A DNA stretch of 64,000 nucleotides from JAOAFZ01 sp964412815 (GCA_964412815.1 CAYPQF010000050.1:118587-182586); one strand, 5' to 3'; counted from the stretch's first letter, positions 34,355 through 42,439 are shown. Program-made: numbers and translations. Notes: generated by a model not told the origin, from the letters alone.

Positions 34355-35833
34355 TTAGTTGGATGGTTTTCTAAAAAGCTGGATCCGGTTATTTCCGGAA
34401 TCGGCAACAATAATCAGATCACTGGTAGTTGTAATGCTGGTAGGGTTCCGCAGCTGTCCGTTCCCCGTGCCGCTCGAAATAATATCATCAATCTCGTCGC
34501 CATTCATATCATAGAGATAGACTTTTCCCAGGTCAAAGTTAGTGACATAAATGTACTTTCCATCAACCCGTAGATCGCCGTATCCGACACTTTGTTGCTG
34601 TGCCCCTCCTAACGAAATATCAAAGGATTTTGTTACCAGATTCTTTGCAGTGTCAATAAATTTGACCTGCGCTGGACGAGAATCGTAAGGATCATAATCA
34701 ATAATATAGACGAAGGCTCCGTCTGCACTGGCATCCATGGACATCACTCCCTGGTGTTCTGCCCGGACAGAACCGGCTGACACACTGCCATTGTATTTCG
34801 AGATGCTATACACATAATCTCGCATGTCATAAGGGTCGTAATATGTTGTTCCGGTAAAGCCCTGAGTGTTAGAAGCTCCTACAGCGGCATACTCTATATT
34901 GCTGCTGATAAAGGTCTGATTCGTGCCGGTTGTTGAATAGGTAGCAATCGCGCGTCCGGTAACTGCTCCGACGGTACGGTTTTGTACTACGTATACCGTT
35001 CCATTTGCGACGGCAATCTCATTGGGAGATGAGGATGAACCGGTACTCCACTGTCTCTTATAGGTGCCTGACAAATCAAATACCTGAATACGGTTATTCT
35101 GGGTATCTGAAACATACAGTTCGTTGTTATAGACAGCCACTCCCGCTGGGCCGCGCAGTTGTCCGTTCCCGGTTCCGACGGTACCTATCGTTCTGACAAA
35201 GCCAAAGTCAGGGATACCGGTCGGAGATGGCTGAGTAGTTGGTGATACTTGAGTGGTAGGAGCAGTTGTAGCTGTCACGGTCTGAGTTATGGCCGTGGTC
35301 GGCTGGAAATTTCCCTCTGCCAGATACCCGTACTTCCAGATAACAAAGTCGGTAATATTCAATGTTTTATCACCATTGAAATCAGCGGTCAACGATTTTA
35401 TTTCTCCATTAACTTCTGCACGATAGATATCCAAGTCTGCCAGATTGATCAGATTATCACAGTTAGCATCGCCCTGGGATTTTTTTGGACAGGCTGGTAC
35501 CGGCTTGGCAAAACTCTTAGAGAAAGAGTTATTTGTCTCGTTTGATTCTGGGACAATACCGGTACCGTCAGCGGTAGCAGTAAGCTGTACTTCATCAGTG
35601 CAGTTACTTCCTATTAACGCACAGGTGATTCCTCCCGTTTCCAGACACTGCCCCGGCGTAGGAACAGACAGAATTGCCTGAGTATCAAAGGTTTTTTGTG
35701 CTGTGGTATTCTGAAACCTGATAGCCATCTTGGCTGAACTCAAACCCTGCCCTCTATTACAATACTTAACTTTATAGACAGCCTGATCTCGGGTAATATC
35801 TTCTACCACCAGATCTGGCTGTGGAACGGGCAA
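34355..35833 (-). CDS. 3' part of a frameshifted surface protein: CARDB, dockerin, NHL propeller
   Basis: 492 codons open from a TTG at 35833, but the frame stays open further upstream (KTYKVWVNNANK...) and completes the Fn3-like domain that ends the neighbouring frame, so this is the C-terminal part of one gene. Domains: CARDB-like (first about 105 residues; QPDLVVEDI), dockerin (about 115-175; GDANCDNLINLADLDIY), Thr/Pro linker, and an NHL-type beta propeller (about 215-490) opening and closing with GTGNGQLRGP and GTGNGQLRNP. Likely extracellular adhesion or binding. Confidence 0.72.
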   Translation of the reverse strand: MPVPQPDLVVEDITRDQAVYKVKYCNRGQGLSSAKMAIRFQNTTAQKTFDTQAILSVPTPGQCLETGGITCALIGSNCTDEVQLTATADGTGIVPESNETNNSFSKSFAKPVPACPKKSQGDANCDNLINLADLDIYRAEVNGEIKSLTADFNGDKTLNITDFVIWKYGYLAEGNFQPTTAITQTVTATTAPTTQVSPTTQPSPTGIPDFGFVRTIGTVGTGNGQLRGPAGVAVYNNELYVSDTQNNRIQVFDLSGTYKRQWSTGSSSSPNEIAVANGTVYVVQNRTVGAVTGRAIATYSTTGTNQTFISSNIEYAAVGASNTQGFTGTTYYDPYDMRDYVYSISKYNGSVSAGSVRAEHQGVMSMDASADGAFVYIIDYDPYDSRPAQVKFIDTAKNLVTKSFDISLGGAQQQSVGYGDLRVDGKYIYVTNFDLGKVYLYDMNGDEIDDIISSGTGNGQLRNPTSITTTSDLIIVADSGNNRIQLFRKPSN

Positions 35834-35889
35834 TACTTTAACATAGATAATAGGATTAGATCCCCAGCTTCCACACTTATTCGCGTTGT

Positions 35890-37323
35890 TTACCCAGACT
35901 TTATACGTTTTTCCTCTTCAAATGCGTAACTATAGGAAGTGGCGGTCTGTGTTTGTGGAACCGGCGGACAGTAATCACGCTTACCGGTACAAGCTTCCCC
36001 ATCTGAAAGGTCATCGATCCGGACATAATAATATGGATAATCAGTGTTGGCATTCCATACTACCGTTGCGTTGCCAGCAGTCACTTCGTATAGCGGCCAG
36101 CCACCGGACGAACCATTTTGTTTTCCTTCTTTTATCGCCAAACCGGATGCTACGGGAATCGATGCATCACTCACCGGACATGCTAACGGATTTTGAACAG
36201 TAACCGTTCTTGAGATCGATGCAGAACTACCTGTACAGGCGCCTGCAGAAGCAGGCTGTCCACAAAAGAACAGGGCGACATTCCAGTTTGTTCCATTACT
36301 GAAGGCGTTGATTGGTGCCAGCACAACCTCTGATGAATTGAAACTGGTGATTTCATTCTTGTTGTAGGCATAATAACTTTTCTCTTCGACACCGTATGAA
36401 CCCTTAAAGATATATACCATGGAGAACCCGGAAGCCCCCATCTTCTGCCGGCCACAGTTTTCGATATCCGGGAACGATCCTTTAATACTCAACCCTACTT
36501 TTCCATTCGTGTAGGTGGGAGTAACACTATCAATTTTCCAGGATGAGACGACGGCAGGACAGTTTGCAAGAACCGTTGAGCTGGTACCGACCGTTACATC
36601 AGTAGAGTTATTATTCTCGTTTGTTTCGGAAATAAGTTTTTCTGAATCCACTACTACCTTGCCGGTAGTGGTACTTGAACAGGCAGCTGTGTTACAGAGC
36701 AAGACATAGTCTGCACATCCGTTCGGGGATGGTGTCTGACTCATCAGCCCAGAACTACCAACTGCGGTACCGGCAGTATTCAGTAACTTGACGGTATATC
36801 CCTGTTGAACTAAGGCATTCCCCTGTTGCAACCATGGAATTGATTGGGTACCCGTCCCGGCATTACACACCGTCACGGTGTATCCCAGACTCGACTTTAC
36901 CATCTTCCGTACCTGCAGGTCGACAGACCCTGTCTGAGGAGCTGCGGTGGGAGCCGGCTGACACCAGGTCGCACTTCCCGATGGCATACTTTGACACGTC
37001 AATCCTGCACAACAATTGATACCCAGATGTGGCGCACACTGTTCAGACTGTCCTTCGCACGCTTGCGCAATTACCCGAGAAGTGGATTCACCCTTTACTT
37101 CTGAGCGTTCAGAAAGTGCGTTCTTATCTTCAAATCCAACTGCTTCCGGTGAGCCAAAGGCGTCTGACACTCCTTGCACTGACTCTGTACTACCTGGAGC
37201 ATTGTTTAACGGATTTGGTACTGCAGAAAGTGAAGAATACTCAGGGGTACCATTGAGCGGCGCACTATTCAAGAATGCTACATACGCAGAAATATACGTA
37301 ACGATTCCCAACACAAAAAGCAA
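35890..37323 (-). CDS. 5' part of the frameshifted surface protein: membrane anchor, CARDB-like and Fn3-like domains
   Basis: 477 codons open from a TTG at 37323; the genuine start is probably ATG 37367. Contains an N-terminal membrane helix (LLFVLGIVTYISAYVAFL), a Ser/Asn-rich linker, a Cys-rich patch (about 88-120; CAPHLGINCCAGLTCQ), a CARDB-like domain (about 133-245) with ETNENNNST, a further beta domain (about 260-375), and an Fn3-like domain running off the end at the frameshift. Repeat-type extracellular adhesin architecture. Confidence 0.68.
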   Translation of the reverse strand: MLFVLGIVTYISAYVAFLNSAPLNGTPEYSSLSAVPNPLNNAPGSTESVQGVSDAFGSPEAVGFEDKNALSERSEVKGESTSRVIAQACEGQSEQCAPHLGINCCAGLTCQSMPSGSATWCQPAPTAAPQTGSVDLQVRKMVKSSLGYTVTVCNAGTGTQSIPWLQQGNALVQQGYTVKLLNTAGTAVGSSGLMSQTPSPNGCADYVLLCNTAACSSTTTGKVVVDSEKLISETNENNNSTDVTVGTSSTVLANCPAVVSSWKIDSVTPTYTNGKVGLSIKGSFPDIENCGRQKMGASGFSMVYIFKGSYGVEEKSYYAYNKNEITSFNSSEVVLAPINAFSNGTNWNVALFFCGQPASAGACTGSSASISRTVTVQNPLACPVSDASIPVASGLAIKEGKQNGSSGGWPLYEVTAGNATVVWNANTDYPYYYVRIDDLSDGEACTGKRDYCPPVPQTQTATSYSYAFEEEKRIKSG

Positions 37324-37363
37324 CGCTGTTATGCGCTGCTGTGTATTCTTTAAAAAAAACGCT

Positions 37364-37660
37364 TCATATAACTTTCAGTAATCTAAAGAGCAGGAAGCTG
37401 ATAAAGTAAAACAATACTACCTGCCATAACGGAAAGAAAACAGATAAAAAGATTGTTGTTATTGCCAGTATGAAAAAAGATTCATTATGAATTGCCGGCA
37501 ATAGACCTTTTGTTACTAAAATCAGGATTGACAGAGTGAGAAGCGCATCTGCCTGGAACCATACCAGAGGCCAGCCAAAAAACATTGCTGCACCAAGCAA
37601 CAACGCTGCAACTACCAGAAAAATTTCTTTTGTGTCGAAAAAAAACGGTCCCAGGTACAT
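37364..37660 (-). CDS. small hydrophobic membrane protein
   Basis: A 98-residue, almost wholly hydrophobic protein with about four membrane segments (SILILVTKGLLPA, AITTIFLSVFFPLW). Family unknown. Its stop overlaps the start of the large surface protein (ATGA), so the pair are translationally coupled; it could help in export or anchoring of that protein, an inference from position only. TATTAT lies four bases before the ATG. Confidence 0.65.
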   Translation of the reverse strand: MYLGPFFFDTKEIFLVVAALLLGAAMFFGWPLVWFQADALLTLSILILVTKGLLPAIHNESFFILAITTIFLSVFFPLWQVVLFYFISFLLFRLLKVI

Positions 37661-37696
37661 AGATATAATAACTATAACGAATACTTTTTCAAGTTT

Positions 37697-38185
37697 CTAT
37701 TCCAAATCACTAAAATCTTTTTTTAAATCTTCAACAGATGGCTGTTGACCATCAGCGGGAATGCGAATCTTAACTACTTCCCCATCAATCGTAAGCGTAT
37801 ATTCACGCCACGTAACCTGTCCCAACCGGACTTCTGTATAAGAAATATCTTCATCTTCTTTCGCGTACACCCCTTTACTTACGGCTTTCAACGGCACATT
37901 TTGTAGTTTCTCAGCTGTCTGTCTGGCAAACTCTGTTGAAATCTTTTCTTTCTGTTCGTCTGAAAGATTATCTGAGTTGTATGGATTGAAAATGTTGGCC
38001 ACAAATTGAGCATTTCCACTCATAATGGACCGTGCCCGAGCCACAAGATGTGATCCTACATCTTCGCGGATCTGCGGACTGTTTGCAATAAAAATTTCAT
38101 TATTGAGCGTACCAGCAATAAAAAAACTCAGCACAAAGGTAACCAGAATTTTGCTGTAACGGATGAGTTTCTTTTTAATATTCAT
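37697..38185 (-). CDS. anchored or secreted protein of the surface locus, unknown
   Basis: A 162-residue protein with an N-terminal hydrophobic segment (about 12-31) and a mostly helical acidic remainder containing SDNLSDEQKEKIS. Unrecognised family. ATG 38185 overlaps the TGA of the upstream gene (ATGA), which fixes the start; a longer in-frame version would overlap that gene more extensively. It is the second gene of the surface operon. Confidence 0.7.
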   Translation of the reverse strand: MNIKKKLIRYSKILVTFVLSFFIAGTLNNEIFIANSPQIREDVGSHLVARARSIMSGNAQFVANIFNPYNSDNLSDEQKEKISTEFARQTAEKLQNVPLKAVSKGVYAKEDEDISYTEVRLGQVTWREYTLTIDGEVVKIRIPADGQQPSVEDLKKDFSDLE

Positions 38186-40107
38186 GGTGAAAATGTCATA
38201 ATTTGTGTTGGGCGCACACAATCAGCCCGGTTCTCGATTGAATACTGGGTCGAACTGTTCCCGATGGTAAAAAAGACTTTCATAGTAAAGGGGCTGTTCC
38301 TTGGAATGCCTGAGGCACAGTACTGATTCAGAATCTCTGTATTGACGTATGCAGGACTGGAATTATTCTTCTTTAGTACATAGTTCAGGTTTTTGACTTC
38401 ATAATCACACAGCCATCCGGTGGTAGCACAAATCTTTTTAACCGTAATATCATTTGTAGAGTTGTTTTTTACCTCCAGTACTTTTTTTGAGGGATCCTGC
38501 TGACAGCAGACCGCTCCCTGCACCGAACATTTCTGCGATGGAACAGCTGAGTATACCGGCGCAGTGCAGCTTGAAAGACAGGCATACTGGCAGTTTGGAC
38601 GGGTATCAGTATCGGGAGTCTCTCTGGGTGCCACAGTAAATTCTATGGCACATGATCCCTCCGGAAGTGAAGTCGAATTCACACTTTCATAAGTCTCATG
38701 ATTAACCGCTACCCGCATCTTTGCTGGATCATACTGACGGGTAGTTCGGGAGACGCCTTGCGCATTGGTAAGCCGGTCCGGATCTCCTTCAGCATTTCTT
38801 CCTTCCTGTAATACCCCATTGATGATATAGAAGATTTGTGCTCCTGAAACCGGAGTACCATCCGTACTCTTGACAGTTACACTGATCTGACAGCTTGCTG
38901 CTGGTGAGGGTTCAGCAGGTGAAGGAGCAGTGCTTCCGGCGCCCGGATCCGGGGAAGTTGCTGCTTCTTTCCGTTCTACCCGGATTGTTTTCTTGCAGGC
39001 ATCAGGTGCGGTAATGGAAAACCCAGTTGTCATATCGTCATAGTCTCCGGTTCTGGACTGGAGTCTGACCGTTACGCGACCTGTCTCAAAATTCCGTGCG
39101 GTTTTGTATTTTCCGCCAAACGCTCCTGTTGTCCCCTCTGACTCAACATTGTTCTGTTTGACCAGCACATCAATCTGTCCGACTGGATTACCGGTTTCAT
39201 AATCAACGGTAGCAATCTCTACTTCGCATTTCTCCACAGCCTGTGAGGCTGCTTGAGGACAGGCACTTTGTGTCTCAGAACAGGTAGTTCCATCTCCGCA
39301 GGCAATACAGCCCACCGATTCGCACTGGGTTTTTTTTGATTCAGAGCGACCACTGTATTGAGAACAGTCGACTACCGGATCAGGTTCCCCCGTATTACCC
39401 GTATTACCCGTATTACCTGAGTTTCCTGTATTACCGGTATTGCCAGTGTTTCCCGTATTGCCGGTGTTCGGGTTCTCCGTTGGCTGTACTACCGGAGCAC
39501 TGGTTGGGGCAGGTGGGTTTGTAGGAGCTGGCGTATTGGTTGGGGCAGGTTGCTGTGCACCGCTATCGTCTCCACCACCACTATAAACAGGTTTACTGTT
39601 GCCACACGTTGCGCAGGTTCCCCCTCTGCACCAGCCACCGTCACAGAGTGGACATTTGGCGGCATTTGCTCCACCACATTCCGGAACATTACAAAACTTT
39701 CCTTCGTAACACGAACTGCCGGCATCTTCGTTCGGTGGCGGGGCAGTATCCCCTCCCTGACGTTCACCATCATACGTAAGTTGCAGACATCGGGCTCCTT
39801 CGGTAAAACCTGCATAACACCAGGCACTGCTGGGTCCGTACGTATACCCGTCCTTGCTCTGTGGACAGTCGCTGTTTTGCTCACACACGCGGTTACACAT
39901 CGCCACCCACTTGTACTTATCGGGTGTCGAGACCCAACTGCTGTTAAACTCCGCACAGGGTCGAACCTGCTCGGAAGCACGGGTAGAGGTAGTTAAGGAA
40001 AGGTCAGTGTTCTGAGAGATAAATGAGGTAACGGCAGTGGCAACACTTACCAGAACAAACGCTGAAATAACGATGATGGTTCCGATCTCGCCACGCTGAT
40101 TACCCAT
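38182..40107 (-). CDS. large Cys-rich surface protein with NTG repeats and TRAS motif
   Basis: A 641-residue protein heading the surface operon. A pilin-like hydrophobic N terminus (about 8-30, preceded by GEIG) leads to LTTSTRAS. Then come a Cys-rich region (about 50-155), a Pro/Thr linker, a GNT repeat tract (about 215-245), a Cys loop, and two carboxypeptidase-regulatory/Ig-like beta domains (about 290-385 and 410-505), ending in a Cys-rich tail. Probably displayed on the cell surface. The first residues resemble a prepilin but no G-F/T-L cleavage site is obvious. Confidence 0.72.
   Translation of the reverse strand: MGNQRGEIGTIIVISAFVLVSVATAVTSFISQNTDLSLTTSTRASEQVRPCAEFNSSWVSTPDKYKWVAMCNRVCEQNSDCPQSKDGYTYGPSSAWCYAGFTEGARCLQLTYDGERQGGDTAPPPNEDAGSSCYEGKFCNVPECGGANAAKCPLCDGGWCRGGTCATCGNSKPVYSGGGDDSGAQQPAPTNTPAPTNPPAPTSAPVVQPTENPNTGNTGNTGNTGNTGNSGNTGNTGNTGEPDPVVDCSQYSGRSESKKTQCESVGCIACGDGTTCSETQSACPQAASQAVEKCEVEIATVDYETGNPVGQIDVLVKQNNVESEGTTGAFGGKYKTARNFETGRVTVRLQSRTGDYDDMTTGFSITAPDACKKTIRVERKEAATSPDPGAGSTAPSPAEPSPAASCQISVTVKSTDGTPVSGAQIFYIINGVLQEGRNAEGDPDRLTNAQGVSRTTRQYDPAKMRVAVNHETYESVNSTSLPEGSCAIEFTVAPRETPDTDTRPNCQYACLSSCTAPVYSAVPSQKCSVQGAVCCQQDPSKKVLEVKNNSTNDITVKKICATTGWLCDYEVKNLNYVLKKNNSSPAYVNTEILNQYCASGIPRNSPFTMKVFFTIGNSSTQYSIENRADCVRPTQIMTFSP
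39390..39470. repeat. 9-bp tandem repeat coding Asn-Thr-Gly
   Basis: About nine imperfect copies of a 9-bp unit (CGTATTACC on the plus strand) encode repeated Gly-Asn-Thr in the surface protein at 38182-40107. The first three copies are identical and later ones diverge at third positions. Copy-number change would keep the frame and alter linker length. Confidence 0.8.
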
Positions 40108-40252
40108 GAAAATAGAGGGACAGATATAATACCTTCATTCTAGCGAAGTTATACGGAGATTGCAACAAAAACTGCGAAAATCTCTCTTACCTTCTCCACA
40201 TAAATCTAAAAGATTTTGTAAAATAGACTGTCAAAACGTTCAGTTTCCATTA

Positions 40253-40281
40253 TTGACATTCACTATTTAGCTGTTTATAAT
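40253..40281 (+). promoter_or_regulatory. consensus sigma-70 promoter, leaderless
   Basis: TTGACA (40253-40258), 17-bp spacer, TATAAT (40276-40281); both boxes are perfect consensus. The ATG of the HTH gene is at 40289, seven bases after the -10 box, where transcription is expected to begin. This is the clearest leaderless promoter in the window. Confidence 0.85.
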
Positions 40282-40288
40282 ACAATCC

Positions 40289-40543
40289 ATGCCAAAAACT
40301 ACCAAACCTGCACAAAAAATTTCAATTGATAACTTACCTGATCTTTTGACTATCAGTGAGGTTGCTGAAATTCTGCGTGTCTCCCCGCTTACCATCAAGC
40401 GCTGGGGTAAAAAGGGAAAACTTCCGGCAATTCGTATTAACTCCCGTGGTGATCGTCGATACAAAAAAGAAGTGGTACTGCGCTTAATTGGTGCCGATAT
40501 GCAAATGGAAGATTCAATTGCATACCAGCCGGTAACCGAATAA
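40289..40543 (+). CDS. small HTH protein (MerR/excisionase-like)
   Basis: An 84-residue DNA-binding protein. The helix-turn-helix LLTISEVAEILRVSPLTIKRW is followed by a wing (INSRGDRRYKKEVV), as in MerR-type and excisionase-like HTH_17 proteins. No effector domain, so it may be a simple local regulator. The downstream M50-like membrane peptidase gene begins four bases after its stop codon, suggesting an operon. Confidence 0.8.
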   Translation: MPKTTKPAQKISIDNLPDLLTISEVAEILRVSPLTIKRWGKKGKLPAIRINSRGDRRYKKEVVLRLIGADMQMEDSIAYQPVTE

Positions 40544-40546
40544 CGT

Positions 40547-41215
40547 ATGCTGCTGCTTATTGTTCAGCTCATCATTCTTTTTTTCATCACAAAAATAACC
40601 TTAAGGGAACTGTTTTATCTATTTCATCATCTCTTCCGGTCTCAAACAATCTCAAATATCGCTATCGCCATTCTTTTTTTCCCAGGGACAGTAGTGCACG
40701 AACTCGCACACTTTTTTATGGCGATCATTCTATTCCTCAAAGTTCGAGAACTGCAACTGTTACCCGAATGGGATCATAAGTCTATCAAGCTCGGACATGT
40801 TGCATATGAACGAAAAGATCCCGTACGTGGATTTATCGTCGGAATTGCTCCGTTGTTTGCAGGCATTACGGTGTTGTTTTTGATTCTGCTCCATTTCCCG
40901 CTTCCCGCACCTACTATCGGCATGACTCTTCTTATTGGCTATCTCATCTTTACCATCTCAAGCACTATGTTTTCGTCACCGCAGGATCTGGTTGACGCGG
41001 GGGTAATTATTCCGATTGGTTTGTTGTTGTATGGAGTTTCATTCTTTTTCCCCGAATTGTTTATGGCCGGAGCCAACGGGGTGCTGGCGCTTCTGAGATC
41101 GCTTACCCCGCTGATTACCTCTTTAAATCTTTATGTCACGCTCACCATCTTGATTCATCTCGGGGTGATTGTTTGTCTATATATACTTAGAACGTTCTTA
41201 CTCCACAGAGTATAG
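40547..41215 (+). CDS. M50B-like integral membrane metallopeptidase
   Basis: A 222-residue polytopic protein with the zinc motif HELAH at 51-55 inside the second hydrophobic segment (FPGTVVHELAHFF) and a possible third ligand Asp in SPQDLVDAG. This pattern is that of peptidase M50B-like proteins. About six membrane segments. It is coupled to the HTH gene (four-base gap) and may regulate a membrane-bound factor; this is inference. Confidence 0.78.
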   Translation: MLLLIVQLIILFFITKITLRELFYLFHHLFRSQTISNIAIAILFFPGTVVHELAHFFMAIILFLKVRELQLLPEWDHKSIKLGHVAYERKDPVRGFIVGIAPLFAGITVLFLILLHFPLPAPTIGMTLLIGYLIFTISSTMFSSPQDLVDAGVIIPIGLLLYGVSFFFPELFMAGANGVLALLRSLTPLITSLNLYVTLTILIHLGVIVCLYILRTFLLHRV

Positions 41216-41216
41216 A

Positions 41217-41501
41217 TTACTTATCTCCATAGATATATGTATCGTGGTTAATACTTAAGTCTGTTGCTTTATCAATACTTAATTTGTTGGCGATATCTGC
41301 CAGCTCTAGTAAGTTATCTATATAGCTTTCTTCTACTCTTGTAGCTAAGTTCTTTAACTGATCAAGAGGAATAATTGCAAATTGTGGTTCACTATTCATC
41401 TTTACAATAATTGGCGCTTTAGTTTTATCTAGTTCTTCTTTAATTTTTTTGCTATCTCTTGTAATTTCTCTAATTGTTGTTTGTCTCAATTGCTGAAACA
41501 T
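41217..41501 (-). CDS. Phd/YefM-like antitoxin
   Basis: A 94-residue protein whose first 60 residues match the Phd/YefM fold: N-terminal DNA-binding region (REITRDSKKIKEELD), then KAPIIVKMNSEPQFAIIPLDQ, and a charged helical C terminus that would bind a toxin. It is transcribed divergently from a PIN-domain gene, with an array of TTGACA-type repeats between them. A divergent layout is unusual for this type of pair, so the partnership is likely but not certain. Confidence 0.7.
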   Translation of the reverse strand: MFQQLRQTTIREITRDSKKIKEELDKTKAPIIVKMNSEPQFAIIPLDQLKNLATRVEESYIDNLLELADIANKLSIDKATDLSINHDTYIYGDK

Positions 41502-41597
41502 ATATGTCCTTTCTTAATCAACTTATATCTTTAGAAAACTGTTAACAATTCGAATCATTGGAAATTATTTAATGATTATAAGATACCATATAACAAT

Positions 41598-41652
41598 TGT
41601 CAATAAGTGTTGACAAATATTGACATAAATAATGTTGACATTATTATTGACA
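41598..41652. promoter_or_regulatory. TTGACA repeat array between antitoxin and PIN gene
   Basis: One inverted copy (TGTCAA, 41598-41603) and four direct copies of TTGACA begin at 41610, 41620, 41635 and 41647, most preceded by AT or AAT. Spacings are 10, 15 and 12 bp. Such clustering suggests operator sites for the antitoxin, possibly overlapping -35 elements of the divergent promoters. Confidence 0.6.
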
Positions 41653-41701
41653 GAAGTTATGGCGTAATTTATAATGTGGCATTACAATTTTGAGTTTGAA
41701 T

Positions 41702-42175
41702 ATGAATACGAAGACTTCAGAAGAACATAAGAAATCAATAGAAATTTCTGATAAAGATTTGTTAATAGCAGATTCTGATTTTTTAATTGGTCTCGTTAAG
41801 CCGACCGATGTTCATCATGAAAAAGTAGTTTCAGCATTACATCTGATTAGACAAAAAAAATTAAAATTAAGGATACCTGCAACAGTTGCAGCTGAAACAA
41901 TAACCCTTCTCAGAAAAAGAGAGGAAAATGGCATTTTAGCTGAAAAAATGAATTATATGATCCAAAATGGACAACTTCCAATAATAGGAGTTTCGGAAGA
42001 GATAATTCAAGAAGCAACCACGCTATTTGATACGGGTAGCTCGAAAAACAATACTTTTTTTGACGCTATTGTTATAGCAATTTACAGACATATGAATGCC
42101 ATGGCCATTCTTTCTTTTGATAGATGGTACACGGTAATGGGATGTAAAACCGTTGATGATATACTTACTTCTTAG
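41702..42175 (+). CDS. PIN-domain protein, probable toxin
   Basis: A 157-residue PIN domain. The acidic residues are Asp24 and Asp26 (LIADSDFLIG), Glu in VAAETITLL, Asp in TFFDAIVIA, and a further Asp in SFDRWY, enough for a metal-dependent RNase centre. PIN toxins cut tRNA or mRNA. ATG 41702 is preferred over an upstream TTG. The codon use is AT-rich. The 3' end overlaps the convergent repeat-peptide gene. Confidence 0.8.
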   Translation: MNTKTSEEHKKSIEISDKDLLIADSDFLIGLVKPTDVHHEKVVSALHLIRQKKLKLRIPATVAAETITLLRKREENGILAEKMNYMIQNGQLPIIGVSEEIIQEATTLFDTGSSKNNTFFDAIVIAIYRHMNAMAILSFDRWYTVMGCKTVDDILTS

Positions 42176-42333
42176 TCTAAGGGTTCGTCTTCTTCTCCGT
42201 CCGGCAATTCAGGTGTACTAAGCGGATCGGGTAACTCAGGGGTGCGCAACGGGTCCGGTAATTGGGGCGTATGGAGCGGATTTGGTAACTCAGGTGTTTC
42301 CAGAGGATTGGGCAGGTTTTTGTGATCGTCCAT
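42172..42333 (-). CDS. 53-residue peptide of 9-residue TPELPDPL repeats
   Basis: A short gene made almost entirely of a 27-bp tandem repeat (about four units, 42190-42325), giving the 9-residue unit T-P-E-L-P-[DN]-P-L-x. The N terminus is MDDHKNLPNPLE and the C terminus is acidic (DGEEDEPLD). No membrane segment. Its stop overlaps that of the convergent PIN gene. No Shine-Dalgarno; the preceding -10 is weak. The preserved frame across repeats with varied third positions supports real coding. Confidence 0.6.
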   Translation of the reverse strand: MDDHKNLPNPLETPELPNPLHTPQLPDPLRTPELPDPLSTPELPDGEEDEPLD

Positions 42334-42403
42334 ATGTTTGATAGAAACAAGTAATGGTATTAGACAGTATACGTCTCCTGAATCATTGTGTAAACAGTCT
42401 CTC

Positions 42404-42432
42404 TTGACATTTATCTAAAATATCACTACAGT
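42404..42432 (+). promoter_or_regulatory. leaderless promoter of coiled-coil module 2
   Basis: TTGACA (42404-42409), a 17-bp spacer and TACAGT (42427-42432). The ATG at 42440 follows seven bases later, so the transcript should start at or next to the start codon. Confidence 0.6.
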
Positions 42433-42439
42433 ATGACAT

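Larger units (their letters stand above)
34355..37367 (-). pseudogene. large surface protein gene with two apparent one-base frameshifts
   Basis: The start is ATG 37367, which overlaps the upstream stop codon as ATGA. After MKRFF the frame meets TAA because the T run (A run 37352-37359 on the plus strand) has eight bases; nine would give MKRFFLKNTQQRITALL and lead straight into the open frame. A second break lies at the five-T run 35908-35912 (plus strand), where one more base would turn FEEEKRIKSG-stop into FEEEKTYKVWVNNANK. Repaired, the protein has about 1000 residues: membrane helix, CARDB-like, Fn3-like, CARDB-like, dockerin and NHL propeller. Confidence 0.7.

Noticed and set aside
40200..40290. 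CRISPR-like or replication-origin signals in AT-rich gaps
   Set aside because: No direct repeats with regular spacers anywhere in the window, and no cluster of DnaA boxes. The TTGACA copies here and at 41.6 kb fit promoters or operators better.
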